A stretch of DNA of 64,000 nucleotides. Source: a virus. The position numbers and the translations under genes are program-made. The notes beneath the pieces were generated by a model. The model was given only the letters and a program-made list of their open reading frames with translations. It had not been told where the DNA came from and ran no database searches. Positions 16,892 through 24,038 of the stretch are shown here, one piece after another (position 1 is the first letter of the stretch; every line of letters starts with the position of its first letter). The stretch lies in IMG/VR virus record IMGVR_UViG_3300021475_000001, positions 47,040 to 111,039 of that record. The stretch is one strand, 5' to 3'.

Positions 16892-16904
16892 CTGTCAGTG
16901 ACAT
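16892..16904. promoter_or_regulatory. Second operator-like palindrome in the divergent region
   Basis: CTGTCA-G-TGACAT carries the same TGTCA-G-TGACA core 57 bp from the first site and lies 9 bp upstream of the rightward -35. A third short palindrome, GAGTGT-G-ACACTC (16861-16873), lies between them. Two spaced sites would allow looping or co-operative repression. Confidence 0.6.
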
Positions 16905-16912
16905 TTGGAACC

Positions 16913-16941
16913 TTGACTGCCTGGCTGGGCTGTGCTATGAT
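16913..16941 (+). promoter_or_regulatory. Rightward sigma70-like promoter
   Basis: TTGACT (16913-16918) and TATGAT (16936-16941) are 17 nt apart, ahead of the helicase-like gene whose TTG start is at 16972. An AGGTAAG ribosome site lies before that start. Confidence 0.7.
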
Positions 16942-16971
16942 TATCATAGCAAGATCAACTAGGTAAGTACG

Positions 16972-18549
16972 TTGTCACTTGATCCATTTAGACCCGCGAA
17001 TCAAACTATCGAGTTTGTGGACTCGGCAGCCGGTTCGCGCAAGACTTTTACGGCAGTGGAGAAAGCACTGATCGCCGCAAGGCGGCGTGGTGCCAGGATT
17101 ATCTTTGCGATGCCGACACACAAGCTGATCGATGAAATGACCACGCACGCGCGTCTAGATGGTAAGGTGCCGGTCTACGAAATAACCAGCCGCTTAAGCA
17201 ACAATGTTGTCCAACACATTTGCAAACACGTAGAGCGCGTGAAGGATGGACACTTGCTGTTCATCACGCATGAAGGCTTGCTTCGGGTCACAAAGTGGCC
17301 CGATGAAGCCAAGGACTACGAGTTATACATTGACGAAGTTTTGGACACCATTCTTAATCGTGCGCCGTTTAAGCTGCGTGACAATCACTGGGTTTTGACC
17401 CGATTTCTCGATGCAGTGCCAGTGCCAGCCACGATTGCTGAGCGGCAGAAAGCGCAGAATAATAAGGTGGTCAGTCTCAAGGCTTGGAAAGGTAAAAAGG
17501 AAAAAGAAGTCGAACCACTGCCATTTTATTATCATATCATTCCCAAGTACAACGTCAAAACAAAAGACCCATTGTACTGGTTGAAGCGACATGAATATGC
17601 CAAACAGCAAGACGATATCTACACGTATCTGGACCCGATAGCCAAGTGGTTATTGCAAGGCAATGCTTTGTTCACCGATGCCAATCAGTGGAACTTAGCG
17701 CAAGCCACCGATCCGGAAGCGTACAAGAGTCATCTGCGTGGGTTGATTACCATCACCGGGTTTCGACGGCCGGACTCTCTGAAGGCGTTTAAGAGTGTCA
17801 CCGTGATGTCCGCGTTGTTTAAGTACACCATGCTGTATCAGGTGTGGCAGCAACTCGGTGTCGAGTTTGTGCCGTCACAGACGGTGACAGTCAATCAGCC
17901 CACCACTGATCTTGGTAAGCGTAAGCTCAAGATATACTGGCTGTCGAACGAAGGATGGTCAAAGCGCACGCGTGATCGTTCCGGAGGAATTACCAACATA
18001 CTAAACTTGATCAAAGAGTCCAACATCCTTAATCCGCGACAGCCGGTTTGTGTGGTCGTGAACAAGGATGATGGTTCAGAGACAAATCCTGGAACTGTCA
18101 CCGCAGTGTTTCCTAAAGCCGTTGTAATGCCAAATAACGTGCGCGGGCAAAATCGTTGGCGTCATTATCATCAACTGATACACTGCGCTGCACTGAACTC
18201 ATACACAAGTGACATACGCTGGATGGAGAGTGTTTTGGGTATCGACAGTCACTACCAGCGTCTTGGGCGCACGGGTCATGAAGTGTATCAGGCATTGATG
18301 AGACTGAACCTGCGTGATCCAAATGGTAAGGGTGATATCATACTGGTAGTTGTGGACAAGGACATTGCAGAGTGGTTGCCGCAGTGGTTTAGTCCAAGTC
18401 ATCAAGTGTCGGTGGAGGAGATTGACTCCAACGGTGTTATCAAGAAGAAGAAATCACAGAATGGACGACCGCCAATTGGAGAAAAGCGAATGACCGCTGC
18501 GGAACAAAAACGTCTCTGGCGTTTGAATCATCCTAAGACGAGTGTCTGA
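16972..18549 (+). CDS. SF2 helicase-like ATPase with altered Walker A
   Basis: This 525-residue protein reads VDSAAGSRKTFTAVEKAL near residues 15-32. It is a P-loop in which the usual second Gly of GxGKT is Arg. The run IIFAMPTHKLIDEM follows (a motif Ia-like segment). A DE box (YELYIDEV) lies near 118, in the place of motif II. A C-terminal segment, LGRTGHEVYQALMR, resembles motif VI. These point to a DEAD/DEAH-type helicase used in phage replication. The altered P-loop could weaken ATP use. The TTG start is chosen because of the AGGTAAG ribosome site. It is the first gene of the rightward block. Confidence 0.65.
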   Translation: MSLDPFRPANQTIEFVDSAAGSRKTFTAVEKALIAARRRGARIIFAMPTHKLIDEMTTHARLDGKVPVYEITSRLSNNVVQHICKHVERVKDGHLLFITHEGLLRVTKWPDEAKDYELYIDEVLDTILNRAPFKLRDNHWVLTRFLDAVPVPATIAERQKAQNNKVVSLKAWKGKKEKEVEPLPFYYHIIPKYNVKTKDPLYWLKRHEYAKQQDDIYTYLDPIAKWLLQGNALFTDANQWNLAQATDPEAYKSHLRGLITITGFRRPDSLKAFKSVTVMSALFKYTMLYQVWQQLGVEFVPSQTVTVNQPTTDLGKRKLKIYWLSNEGWSKRTRDRSGGITNILNLIKESNILNPRQPVCVVVNKDDGSETNPGTVTAVFPKAVVMPNNVRGQNRWRHYHQLIHCAALNSYTSDIRWMESVLGIDSHYQRLGRTGHEVYQALMRLNLRDPNGKGDIILVVVDKDIAEWLPQWFSPSHQVSVEEIDSNGVIKKKKSQNGRPPIGEKRMTAAEQKRLWRLNHPKTSV

Positions 18550-18574
18550 TAACTCTCTGATTTATACTTATCAG
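18542..18574 (+). terminator. Hairpin at the end of the helicase-like gene
   Basis: GTCTGATAA (18542-18550) pairs with TTATCAGAC (18566-18574), a 9-bp perfect stem that includes the stop codon. The tail AATTCAATG has few T residues, so it may protect the mRNA end rather than terminate. Confidence 0.4.
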
Positions 18575-18595
18575 ACAATTCAATGATTTCAATAG

Positions 18596-18765
18596 CTTAG
18601 TGTTTGGAATGTAACCAGACCACATGAGAAGTACCACATAATCGGAGTGAACCATCAGAAATGAGAGTACCAAGAATTATGCGTGAGTCATTGATCGGGA
18701 GTAGTACCAGGTTAGAAGAACGAACCACGAATACTGAGAGTACCATGTAGCGAGAGTTAGTTACG
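18596..18765 (+). repeat. Alternating 18-nt repeat array 1 (about 9 units)
   Basis: The array alternates A units (GAGAGTACCA, GAGAAGTACCA or GAGTAGTACCA) and B units (GAGTGAACCA and variants) separated by 8 variable bases. The period is 18-19 nt and the end is degenerate. It lies between the helicase-like gene and a 40-codon gene and points in the direction of transcription. Confidence 0.85.
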
Positions 18766-18777
18766 AAAGGGTGTCGA

Positions 18778-18900
18778 GTGAACAAAAAGCAGCAGAAGAA
18801 GATCAAGAAATTATGGAAAAAGCTCTCGACTAAGCAACGGTATCGGATACTGACCTATTGTTATCTGGTACGTGAAGAAATCAAAAGCCAAAAGGGCTGA
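18778..18900 (+). CDS. 40-residue Lys-rich protein
   Basis: A GTG start with a good AAAGGG ribosome site 7 nt upstream opens a 40-codon frame (starts VNKKQQKKIKKLWKKL, ends EEIKSQKG). The product is strongly basic and helical, and may bind RNA or DNA. It is flanked on both sides by repeat arrays. Size and composition make the call moderate. Confidence 0.5.
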   Translation: MNKKQQKKIKKLWKKLSTKQRYRILTYCYLVREEIKSQKG

Positions 18901-19030
18901 GAATCCCACGATAGGTGAGTTAACCACCTGGCTTGAGAGTACCAGGATAGTAGAGTGAACCATAAGGTGAGAGAGTACCATCTTGGAAGAGTGAACCATG
19001 GGTATAGAGAGTACCAGTAGGAGAGCGTGA
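18901..19030 (+). repeat. Alternating 18-nt repeat array 2 (7 units), merging with a gene start
   Basis: Six clear units alternate B-A-B-A-B-A. The seventh (GGAGAGCGTGA) keeps the B spacing, but its ACCA position is replaced by ATG, the start of the gene at 19031. The repeat core therefore doubles as the ribosome site of that gene. Confidence 0.85.
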
Positions 19031-19195
19031 ATGCACGAACTGGAACATGAGATGGTGAAGCTGGCGACACGTTTGGAACGAGGCACCATTACTGCCAAAC
19101 AGGCGGCTGCCAAGTTACTGGCACTGGCGACACTATCACACTATGAGTACATACCTGACCCCGAGCTTCGCGAGGATCAGAAGCTACCACGGTAA
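19031..19195 (+). CDS. 54-residue small protein
   Basis: The frame starts MHELEHEMVKLATRLERG and ends REDQKLPR. AGGAG lies 8 nt before the ATG, inside the last repeat unit. The helical first half (ITAKQAAAKLLALATLS) could dimerise. Not recognised. Confidence 0.6.
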   Translation: MHELEHEMVKLATRLERGTITAKQAAAKLLALATLSHYEYIPDPELREDQKLPR

Positions 19196-19251
19196 CCAGG
19201 AGGGTTGAGTAGTACCATAGCGGTAGAGTGAACCACGTGGAGTGAATTAAG
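19196..19251 (+). repeat. Alternating repeat array 3 (2-3 units)
   Basis: One A unit (GAGTAGTACCA) and one B unit (GAGTGAACCA) are followed by a partial unit with GGAGTGA, which serves as ribosome site for the next gene. Confidence 0.75.
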
Positions 19252-19548
19252 ATGGCAAAGCACACAGCCACCGTGCATAAACTGTCACATGTCCGACGTG
19301 ATCGTGGGTACCGATTTACGGAACGTGACCCCGACATGGTGTGGTTGTGTGGTATCATCTCCAATTCCGAGATGTCGGTGCAAGATATTGTTGAGTCAGT
19401 GTCTAGTACCACAAAGGGTTTAATTCGAGTGTCACCTAATACCATTTACAACTGGCTCAATGGTAAGACCAAGAAACCACAAAACTACACGCTAACGTGG
19501 GTGGGTCATGCTCTAGGTTACGAACGTGGCTGGAAGGTGATAAAGTAA
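19252..19548 (+). CDS. Helix-turn-helix DNA-binding protein
   Basis: This 98-residue protein has a basic N-terminus (HKLSHVRRDRGYRF) and a helix-turn-helix-like core: the segment VWLCGIISNSEMSVQDIVES is followed by VSPNTIYNWLNGKTKKPQNY and WVGHALGYERGW. The NTIYNWLNGKT segment looks like a recognition helix. Proteins of this shape are found on phages of alpha- and betaproteobacteria. It may regulate the surrounding small genes. It is translationally coupled to the next gene (TAATG). Confidence 0.7.
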   Translation: MAKHTATVHKLSHVRRDRGYRFTERDPDMVWLCGIISNSEMSVQDIVESVSSTTKGLIRVSPNTIYNWLNGKTKKPQNYTLTWVGHALGYERGWKVIK

Positions 19549-19736
19549 TGGACCGACTTGCCATGGCAAATGCCTTTGCCTATTATGTGCGTGACAAGTC
19601 CGAGAACCAGGACATAAATTTAGCGGTGATGTCTGGTATTATGGAAGGATACTTTCTCTTTGATCCCTTTACCGAGACACTGACGATGACAGAGAGACTG
19701 ATCAACATTTTACTCCCGGACCTTCCCAAGCAGTGA
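19548..19736 (+). CDS. Small hypothetical protein coupled to the HTH gene
   Basis: The ATG shares one base with the stop of the HTH gene, so this start is favoured over a longer in-frame one. The 62-residue product (starts MDRLAMANAFAYYV) is acidic and helical. Function unknown; it may modulate its partner. Confidence 0.6.
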   Translation: MDRLAMANAFAYYVRDKSENQDINLAVMSGIMEGYFLFDPFTETLTMTERLINILLPDLPKQ

Positions 19737-19745
19737 AGGGAGGTG

Positions 19746-19817
19746 ATGCCACTTGGTAGACGAACATCCGGAGGATTTGATACTTAGTTGTGGAGGGAGG
19801 TGATGCCTTTGACCTGA
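19746..19817 (+). other. Two tiny leader-like reading frames with very strong ribosome sites
   Basis: Two nearly identical initiation sites (GGGAGGTGATGCC) lie 57 nt apart. The first opens a 13-codon frame (MPLGRRTSGGFDT, 19746-19787). The second opens a 4-codon frame (MPLT, 19803-19817) that ends just before the stem of a terminator. The spacing suggests translation-controlled attenuation. Confidence 0.45.
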
Positions 19818-19828
19818 GTCACTTTGTG

Positions 19829-19872
19829 ACCCCCGTCACTGCATTCCCCTCCAGGAAGTGGCGGGGGTTTTT
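19829..19872 (+). terminator. Strong intrinsic terminator
   Basis: An 11-bp stem (CCCCCGTCACT with AGTGGCGGGGG, one G-T pair) closes a 16-nt loop and is followed by five T residues. It ends the HTH operon, unless antitermination lets transcription into the following repeat array. Confidence 0.85.
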
Positions 19873-20072
19873 AACCATGCGAGCGGAGAGTGTACCATTA
19901 AGTAGGAGTGAACCAAGTCGTAAGAGAGTGCCACGGGACGAGAGTGAACCACGTGTGGGAAGAGGACCAATCACCGCGAGTTAACCATCTCAAATGAGAG
20001 TACCACGGGGGCTGAGTGAACCATCTAAGTAGAGAGTACCAAGACGAAAGCGTGAACCACCTAAGTTGAGAG
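19873..20072 (+). repeat. Alternating 18-nt repeat array 4 (11 units)
   Basis: Eleven units follow each other, mostly at exactly 18 nt, alternating A (GAGAGTACCA) and B (GAGTGAACCA). A few carry single changes (GAGTGTACCA, GAGAGTGCCA, AGAGGACCA). The array lies between the terminator at 19829 and the small gene at 20097. Confidence 0.9.
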
Positions 20073-20096
20073 TACTTCCAACGAGGACGCCAAGCA

Positions 20097-20351
20097 ATGA
20101 CCAAGACATGTCACCGCGGTCATACGCTGACACTTGAGAATACTTACTACCGGAGCGACAATTATTGGGGGTGTCGAGAATGTCGCAAGCTTCGCAAAAG
20201 CCGATACATAGCTAAAGACCCAGCATCGCATAATCGACGCTCAGTAGAAGGTATGCGACGCCTCCGAAAAAAACACCGCGAGAGAATGTCCCTTATTCGA
20301 GGGCAGGCAGTACCAGACTTTAGTGTAGGATCGTTGAAGATAAAGGACTAA
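20097..20351 (+). CDS. HNH-like zinc-binding small protein
   Basis: This 84-residue protein has CHRGH near residue 5 and CRECRKLRKSRY near 27, giving a CxxGH-x(n)-CxxC pattern seen in small HNH nucleases and related zinc proteins. The basic C-terminal half (RRLRKKHRERMS) would bind nucleic acid. The Asn of the HNH core is not certain, so nuclease activity is open. It follows a repeat array, with GAGGA as ribosome site. Confidence 0.6.
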   Translation: MTKTCHRGHTLTLENTYYRSDNYWGCRECRKLRKSRYIAKDPASHNRRSVEGMRRLRKKHRERMSLIRGQAVPDFSVGSLKIKD

Positions 20352-20365
20352 AGGAAAACCATCCA

Positions 20366-20719
20366 ATGCCACACAATAGCAAGCCACAGCCATCACAGAT
20401 TACCGAACGCCCGGCTGCGCCAGTGACCAACGAGGACACCAGCGTTGCGAGCGTGGTCGGTACACAGGAAGAGCAGGAGCCAGACGGTCCCGAGCACATT
20501 TGGCTTCAGCCAGATTGTTGTGCCGATCCGGGTACGGGGCGCCTTTGGTGTCAGGACAACGTATTTGATTGCGATGAAGGTATGCCGGCGACGGAATATA
20601 TCCGCGTTGATATCGCCGCCCGCAGGGTCGCCGAGGAACGCGACCGGTGTGCGGCAATACTTAGTCATGCTGGTTTGCCGGAACTCGCTATTGCCATCCG
20701 CAACAATCTTTTGGAATGA
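20366..20719 (+). CDS. Conserved-type phage protein (GRLWCQDNVFDC motif)
   Basis: This 117-residue protein has a disordered N-terminus and a core HIWLQPDCCADPGTGRLWCQ, with EYIRVD later. From memory it belongs to a family frequent in phages of alphaproteobacteria; the four cysteines may bind metal. It overlaps the next gene by 4 nt. Confidence 0.6.
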   Translation: MPHNSKPQPSQITERPAAPVTNEDTSVASVVGTQEEQEPDGPEHIWLQPDCCADPGTGRLWCQDNVFDCDEGMPATEYIRVDIAARRVAEERDRCAAILSHAGLPELAIAIRNNLLE

Positions 20720-21090
20720 CGGAGGTTCTGATGACCCCGCGCGAGAGGGCAGCCGAAGAGATCGTAGAAGCGATCCTCAAATGTGGAATGTGCCCGAATA
20801 TTATTCCGAAGAATGCTGACTGCGATTATCCGGAATGCCGTGACAGTCTGTGCGAATTCTGGCAGCGCGCGGATGCAATCAAAGAACAGGTCGGCGGCGT
20901 ACTCACCGAGCACGTCCGCGCGCTACTGGCGGAAGATGAGGCGACGATTGAGGCAATGGAACGAGCGTATTGTTGGCAAAAAGGTTGCCAATTGCTTTTA
21001 TGCAATCAGTGCGGGAAATGCTCTGTGCATAAAGAACTGTTTAAGATGCGCGCTGCTCTCGCCGTCCTCCGCAGAAAGGCCCTTGGTTAG
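20716..21090 (+). CDS. Cysteine-rich hypothetical protein
   Basis: This 124-residue protein has nine cysteines in two groups: KCGMC with a later CDYPEC and LCEF, and a C-terminal GCQLLLCNQCGKCSVH. It probably binds zinc at two sites. Not recognised. The gene ends inside the first unit of the largest repeat array. Confidence 0.55.
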   Translation: MTEVLMTPRERAAEEIVEAILKCGMCPNIIPKNADCDYPECRDSLCEFWQRADAIKEQVGGVLTEHVRALLAEDEATIEAMERAYCWQKGCQLLLCNQCGKCSVHKELFKMRAALAVLRRKALG

Positions 21091-21700
21091 AGTACCAATA
21101 TCCAAGCGTAAACCACGTGTGTAGAGAGTACCATAATAAGAGAGTGAACCATAACAAGTGAGTGTACCAATTGATGAGAGTAAACCACGCGATCGGTGCC
21201 ATAACTGGCCATGATCCCCGAGTGAACCAAAGGATGGGAGAGTACCACCAGACGCAAGTGATAACCACATCACTGGAGAAGTACCAAAGGTGGAGAGTGA
21301 ACCGTGGATGTAGAGAGTGCCACACAGATGGAGTGAACCAAAAACGTGGAGAGTACCACAACTGAAGAGTGACAAACGGCAAGTGTAGTACCAGTGAACC
21401 AAGTAACCAGAGCAGTACCATATACGTAGAGTGACCCATTCATGCCGAGTAGTACCCTGTTACGAGAGGGAACCACGTCCATAGAGAGTACCATGTCGCG
21501 TGAGTAAACCAGACAAACAGAGTAGTACCATGTTCCGAGCGTGAACCATGAGAATGGAGAGTACCATAGGCGCTGAGTGATCCAGAGAACCAGAGTAAGT
21601 ACCAGATCCAGGGAGTGATCCAGAGAACCAGAGTAAGTACCAAGTACCGGGAGTGATCCAGAGAAGCTGAGTGAACCACAAGGTCAGAGACACGGGAACA
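21083..21700 (+). repeat. Alternating 18-nt repeat array 5, the largest (about 33 units)
   Basis: About 33 units alternate A and B almost without exception over 600 bases. A units end in GTACCA, B units in TGAACCA, TAAACCA or TGATCCA. Most are 18 nt. Some A units gain one or two bases before TACCA (GAGTAGTACCA, GAGTAAGTACCA). The 8-base spacers differ, except for a local duplication near 21585-21660 where GTGATCCAGAGAACCAGAG recurs. No long reading frame is kept, because the insertions shift it. Confidence 0.92.
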
Positions 21701-21867
21701 ATATCACTGCCTCGGCCCCAACCAGTTTGTGTAGGAGCCGGGGTAGTGAACGTGAACGACACTGAAGCATACGGGAACTAGTACACCAGTGTCGGTCACC
21801 CCCGTAGTACATCCACATGAGGTGGACTACCCAGTACCCGTTCTCCCAGCGGACACCGTAGTTACTC

Positions 21868-21978
21868 ATGATGTTTATCGTCCCCTATCTCGGAAGGATA
21901 ATCTTTATCCTCTATCTGGCGTTTGCTCTATTTCTGATTCTACACCCGATACAGGTTTGGTTGTGGTTGTGGGGTTAG
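21868..21978 (+). CDS. Putative 36-residue membrane peptide
   Basis: A short frame encodes MMFIVPYLGRIIFILYLAFA and a further hydrophobic stretch ending WLWLWG, a single membrane-spanning segment. The ribosome site is weak, so confidence is low. The 170 bases before it (21701-21867) hold no clear gene. Confidence 0.35.
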   Translation: MMFIVPYLGRIIFILYLAFALFLILHPIQVWLWLWG

Positions 21979-22127
21979 TTCACCAGCGGAAACGATAGAG
22001 CTTGTTCGCTCGCATGAGAACAGAGTCCTGGCAAACACGTAGTGTTACTGACACTCGACACTAAACATTCGGTTTGGGGCGATGGAAAAACCGGTGGGCA
22101 CTGGAAAACACCTTGTTTCACGTAGTA

Positions 22128-22602
22128 GTTGGCCGCGTACCGCGGCCAACTGTTGCATGAATTCAGAGTGTGTCGCTTCGCGACACTCTCTTCATTCACG
22201 CAACTAAAGTTAAACGATTGGTGCATGAACTGCACCACGTTTGTTACGGCCGTGCCTGTACCGACACGTCGCGCGTGCGCGCGAGGCGTTCGGGGCTTTG
22301 GTGCGGACTTCCGCACTATTCCAGTCGCCTATTCTAAGCCGAAGCTCGTTCCGACGCTGGACTTCACACTTCACCGGGAGTTCAGCCTGTCAACGCGCAT
22401 ACCCGCGGTGGTCAAAGCAAAGTGGTGAGGCTAGTGAGATATGGCCTCTATGTCTGCGACGCTTGACTTGACTGTTTCAGTCGAGTATTTTGCGTCTCAG
22501 AACGATGGCCCTCGCAAAGTGACATCGTTCTTCCAGAACGGGGCGTTAAGCCTGTCAACCGTTCTCTTAAACACCCGGTTCCGAAAGGTTCCGGGTGTTT
22601 TT
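22128..22602 (+). ncRNA. Hairpin-dense non-coding stretch, candidate structured RNA
   Basis: No convincing gene is present from 21979 to 22846. From 22128 a chain of stems can be read: GTTGGCCGCG/CGCGGCCAAC (22128-22150), a long imperfect hairpin 22152-22204 with GTGTCGC/GCGACAC at its tip, GTGCGG/CCGCAC (22301-22316), AGAACGAT/ATCGTTCT (22499-22531), AGAACGG/CCGTTCT (22535-22565), and the terminator at 22569. GCCTGTCAAC occurs twice (22385 and 22550). It may be one or more small RNAs or a replication/control region. Confidence 0.4.
22569..22602 (+). terminator. Intrinsic terminator with GAAA-capped stem
   Basis: AAACACCCGG pairs with CCGGGTGTTT around TTCCGAAAGGTT, whose inner CC-GAAA-GG adds a stable tetraloop, followed by TT. 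It closes the hairpin-dense stretch. Confidence 0.85.
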
Positions 22603-22795
22603 GAGAGTGCGACACAGTGCGCAGTCTCGTCAAGCAGAAAATCGCATCGATAGTCATTGACTAGCCACGAAGGTCATTGACACCGCAGATTACTTGTGAT
22701 TTACTCGCTTTTGACGTGACTGGGACCGAGGCAAAACCCCCCAGGTTGACCCCCTGCTGAAGTCTCAACCCATGTCTTTATCCCCACATAAACTT

Positions 22796-22835
22796 GGCCC
22801 GAAGGATGAGAAGCCCCTTTCGGGCCATTTCTTTT
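22796..22835 (+). terminator. Intrinsic terminator ahead of the GH16 operon
   Basis: GGCCCGAA (22796-22803) pairs with TTCGGGCC (22819-22826), followed by ATTTCTTTT. It lies just before the start at 22847, so the following genes need read-through. The half-sites GTCATTGAC at about 22653 and 22673 recall the operator motif. Confidence 0.7.
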
Positions 22836-22846
22836 GGTGTCACTAC

Positions 22847-23068
22847 ATGAGTACATCTCACGTCATTTGGTTGGGTCTTATTGCTGGTTCTGGATTGGCG
22901 TTTTTTCTTGTTCTTTCGCATTCTGATACCGTTGCACATAGAAAGTGTGATAAGATCGTCCACGAGTTGTTAACCAGTAAGGATCAAACCGAAGTGATCC
23001 GTGCTGGTATACTGACGATCCAACTTAATTGCGGTATCACTAGTCGTATGGGAGCAGAGTATGAGTGA
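22847..23068 (+). CDS. Small membrane-anchored protein
   Basis: From the ATG at 22847 the 73-residue product has one N-terminal membrane segment (VIWLGLIAGSGLAFFLVL) and a soluble tail with two cysteines (HRKCDKIVHELL, LNCGITSR). A longer in-frame start would lie inside a terminator and is rejected. It overlaps the glycanase gene by 8 nt, so a role in lysis or envelope passage is possible. Confidence 0.55.
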   Translation: MSTSHVIWLGLIAGSGLAFFLVLSHSDTVAHRKCDKIVHELLTSKDQTEVIRAGILTIQLNCGITSRMGAEYE

Positions 23069-24038
23069 CCAGCGTCTTCCGGGACATGAGCTAGACAAGC
23101 CACGTCCCGATGCACGTTCCGCGCGTCCTGATCGCGTTTATCCTGGTGATCCGAAGTATCGACCACTGCCGCAACCACGATCCGTGCGCAGTGACCCACC
23201 ACAACCAATGACACTGACACCTGATTGGCGAAACGTATTCAACGACCACTTTTTCAATTCCAATGTCGATATGGAGAAGTGGTGGACACGCTACGTCTAC
23301 AATAACGGGACGCTTGATTATCTCAATGATGAGTGGGAGCGTTATCGCGAGTCAGGCAATCACGTGCTAGACAGTAGTCTGTGTCACTTGGTGACACAGA
23401 AGCACAATGGTGAATTTTGGCCCAGTGGGATGCTGCGCAGCAAGGACTGCTACAACATCGGCAATGGTGACGAATGGTATTTTGAAAGCCGCATGAAGGT
23501 ACCCGAATTTCTTGGTAGCTGGTCAGCGTTCTGGATTGCTGGTAGTGAACGAAACCCTGGTGACGATCAGAGTGTTCCCTGGCCTCCTGAGATTGACCAG
23601 TGTGAAATTGTCAACAATGGTAAAGACGATACGACACATATGCTGCACTGTTGCGGGCAAGTCTTAGATTGGAACGCTAACCCACAACAATATGCCGGTA
23701 CATGGGCGGCTGACGGCTTTAACTGGGACTACATGTATTACTGGAGTGACGCCGACCTGTCAAAAGGCTTTCATACCTATGGGTTGTGGTATAAGAAGCC
23801 GGAGTTTGTGGTCTATCTGGACCGTAAGCCGATACTTGCTGCCAACTACGATTGGGTAGCAGATGACAGACAGCCGATGAATTGCTATCTGTTTGCCAAT
23901 CTCGCTGTTGGTGGTCAGTGGGCCGGACGTTACGGGGTTGACGATGCGGCACTGCCGCAAAGTCTTGATATCGACTACATTCGCGTGTATCAACGCGTGC
24001 GACAGAGTACAATCGGCCACAATCTACTGCCGGTGTGA
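23061..24038 (+). CDS. GH16-like glycanase (concanavalin A-like fold)
   Basis: This 325-residue protein has a disordered N-terminus (to about 50) and a laminarinase-like jelly-roll. The active-site box PEIDQCEIV near residue 176 fits the GH16 pattern E-[hydrophobic]-D-x-x-E. Further GH16 features are GSWSAFWIAG before it and DYIRVYQ at the C-terminus. It would cut beta-linked polysaccharide, perhaps host capsule or matrix. No signal peptide or tail-attachment domain is seen, so it may work after lysis or be released with it. It is coupled to the genes on both sides. Confidence 0.85.
   Translation: MSDQRLPGHELDKPRPDARSARPDRVYPGDPKYRPLPQPRSVRSDPPQPMTLTPDWRNVFNDHFFNSNVDMEKWWTRYVYNNGTLDYLNDEWERYRESGNHVLDSSLCHLVTQKHNGEFWPSGMLRSKDCYNIGNGDEWYFESRMKVPEFLGSWSAFWIAGSERNPGDDQSVPWPPEIDQCEIVNNGKDDTTHMLHCCGQVLDWNANPQQYAGTWAADGFNWDYMYYWSDADLSKGFHTYGLWYKKPEFVVYLDRKPILAANYDWVADDRQPMNCYLFANLAVGGQWAGRYGVDDAALPQSLDIDYIRVYQRVRQSTIGHNLLPV

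Noticed and set aside
18596-21700. CRISPR array
   Set aside because: The conserved cores are only 10-11 nt, two cores alternate, spacers are about 8 nt, and no cas gene is present.
19898-21762. Minus-strand open frames over the repeat arrays with WYS-x3-WFT-x3 or GTL-x3-GSL-x3 periodic translations
   Set aside because: The periodic peptides are a by-product of the 18-nt repeat. Units of 17, 19 and 20 nt break the frame, starts lack ribosome sites, and the arrays run sense to rightward transcription.
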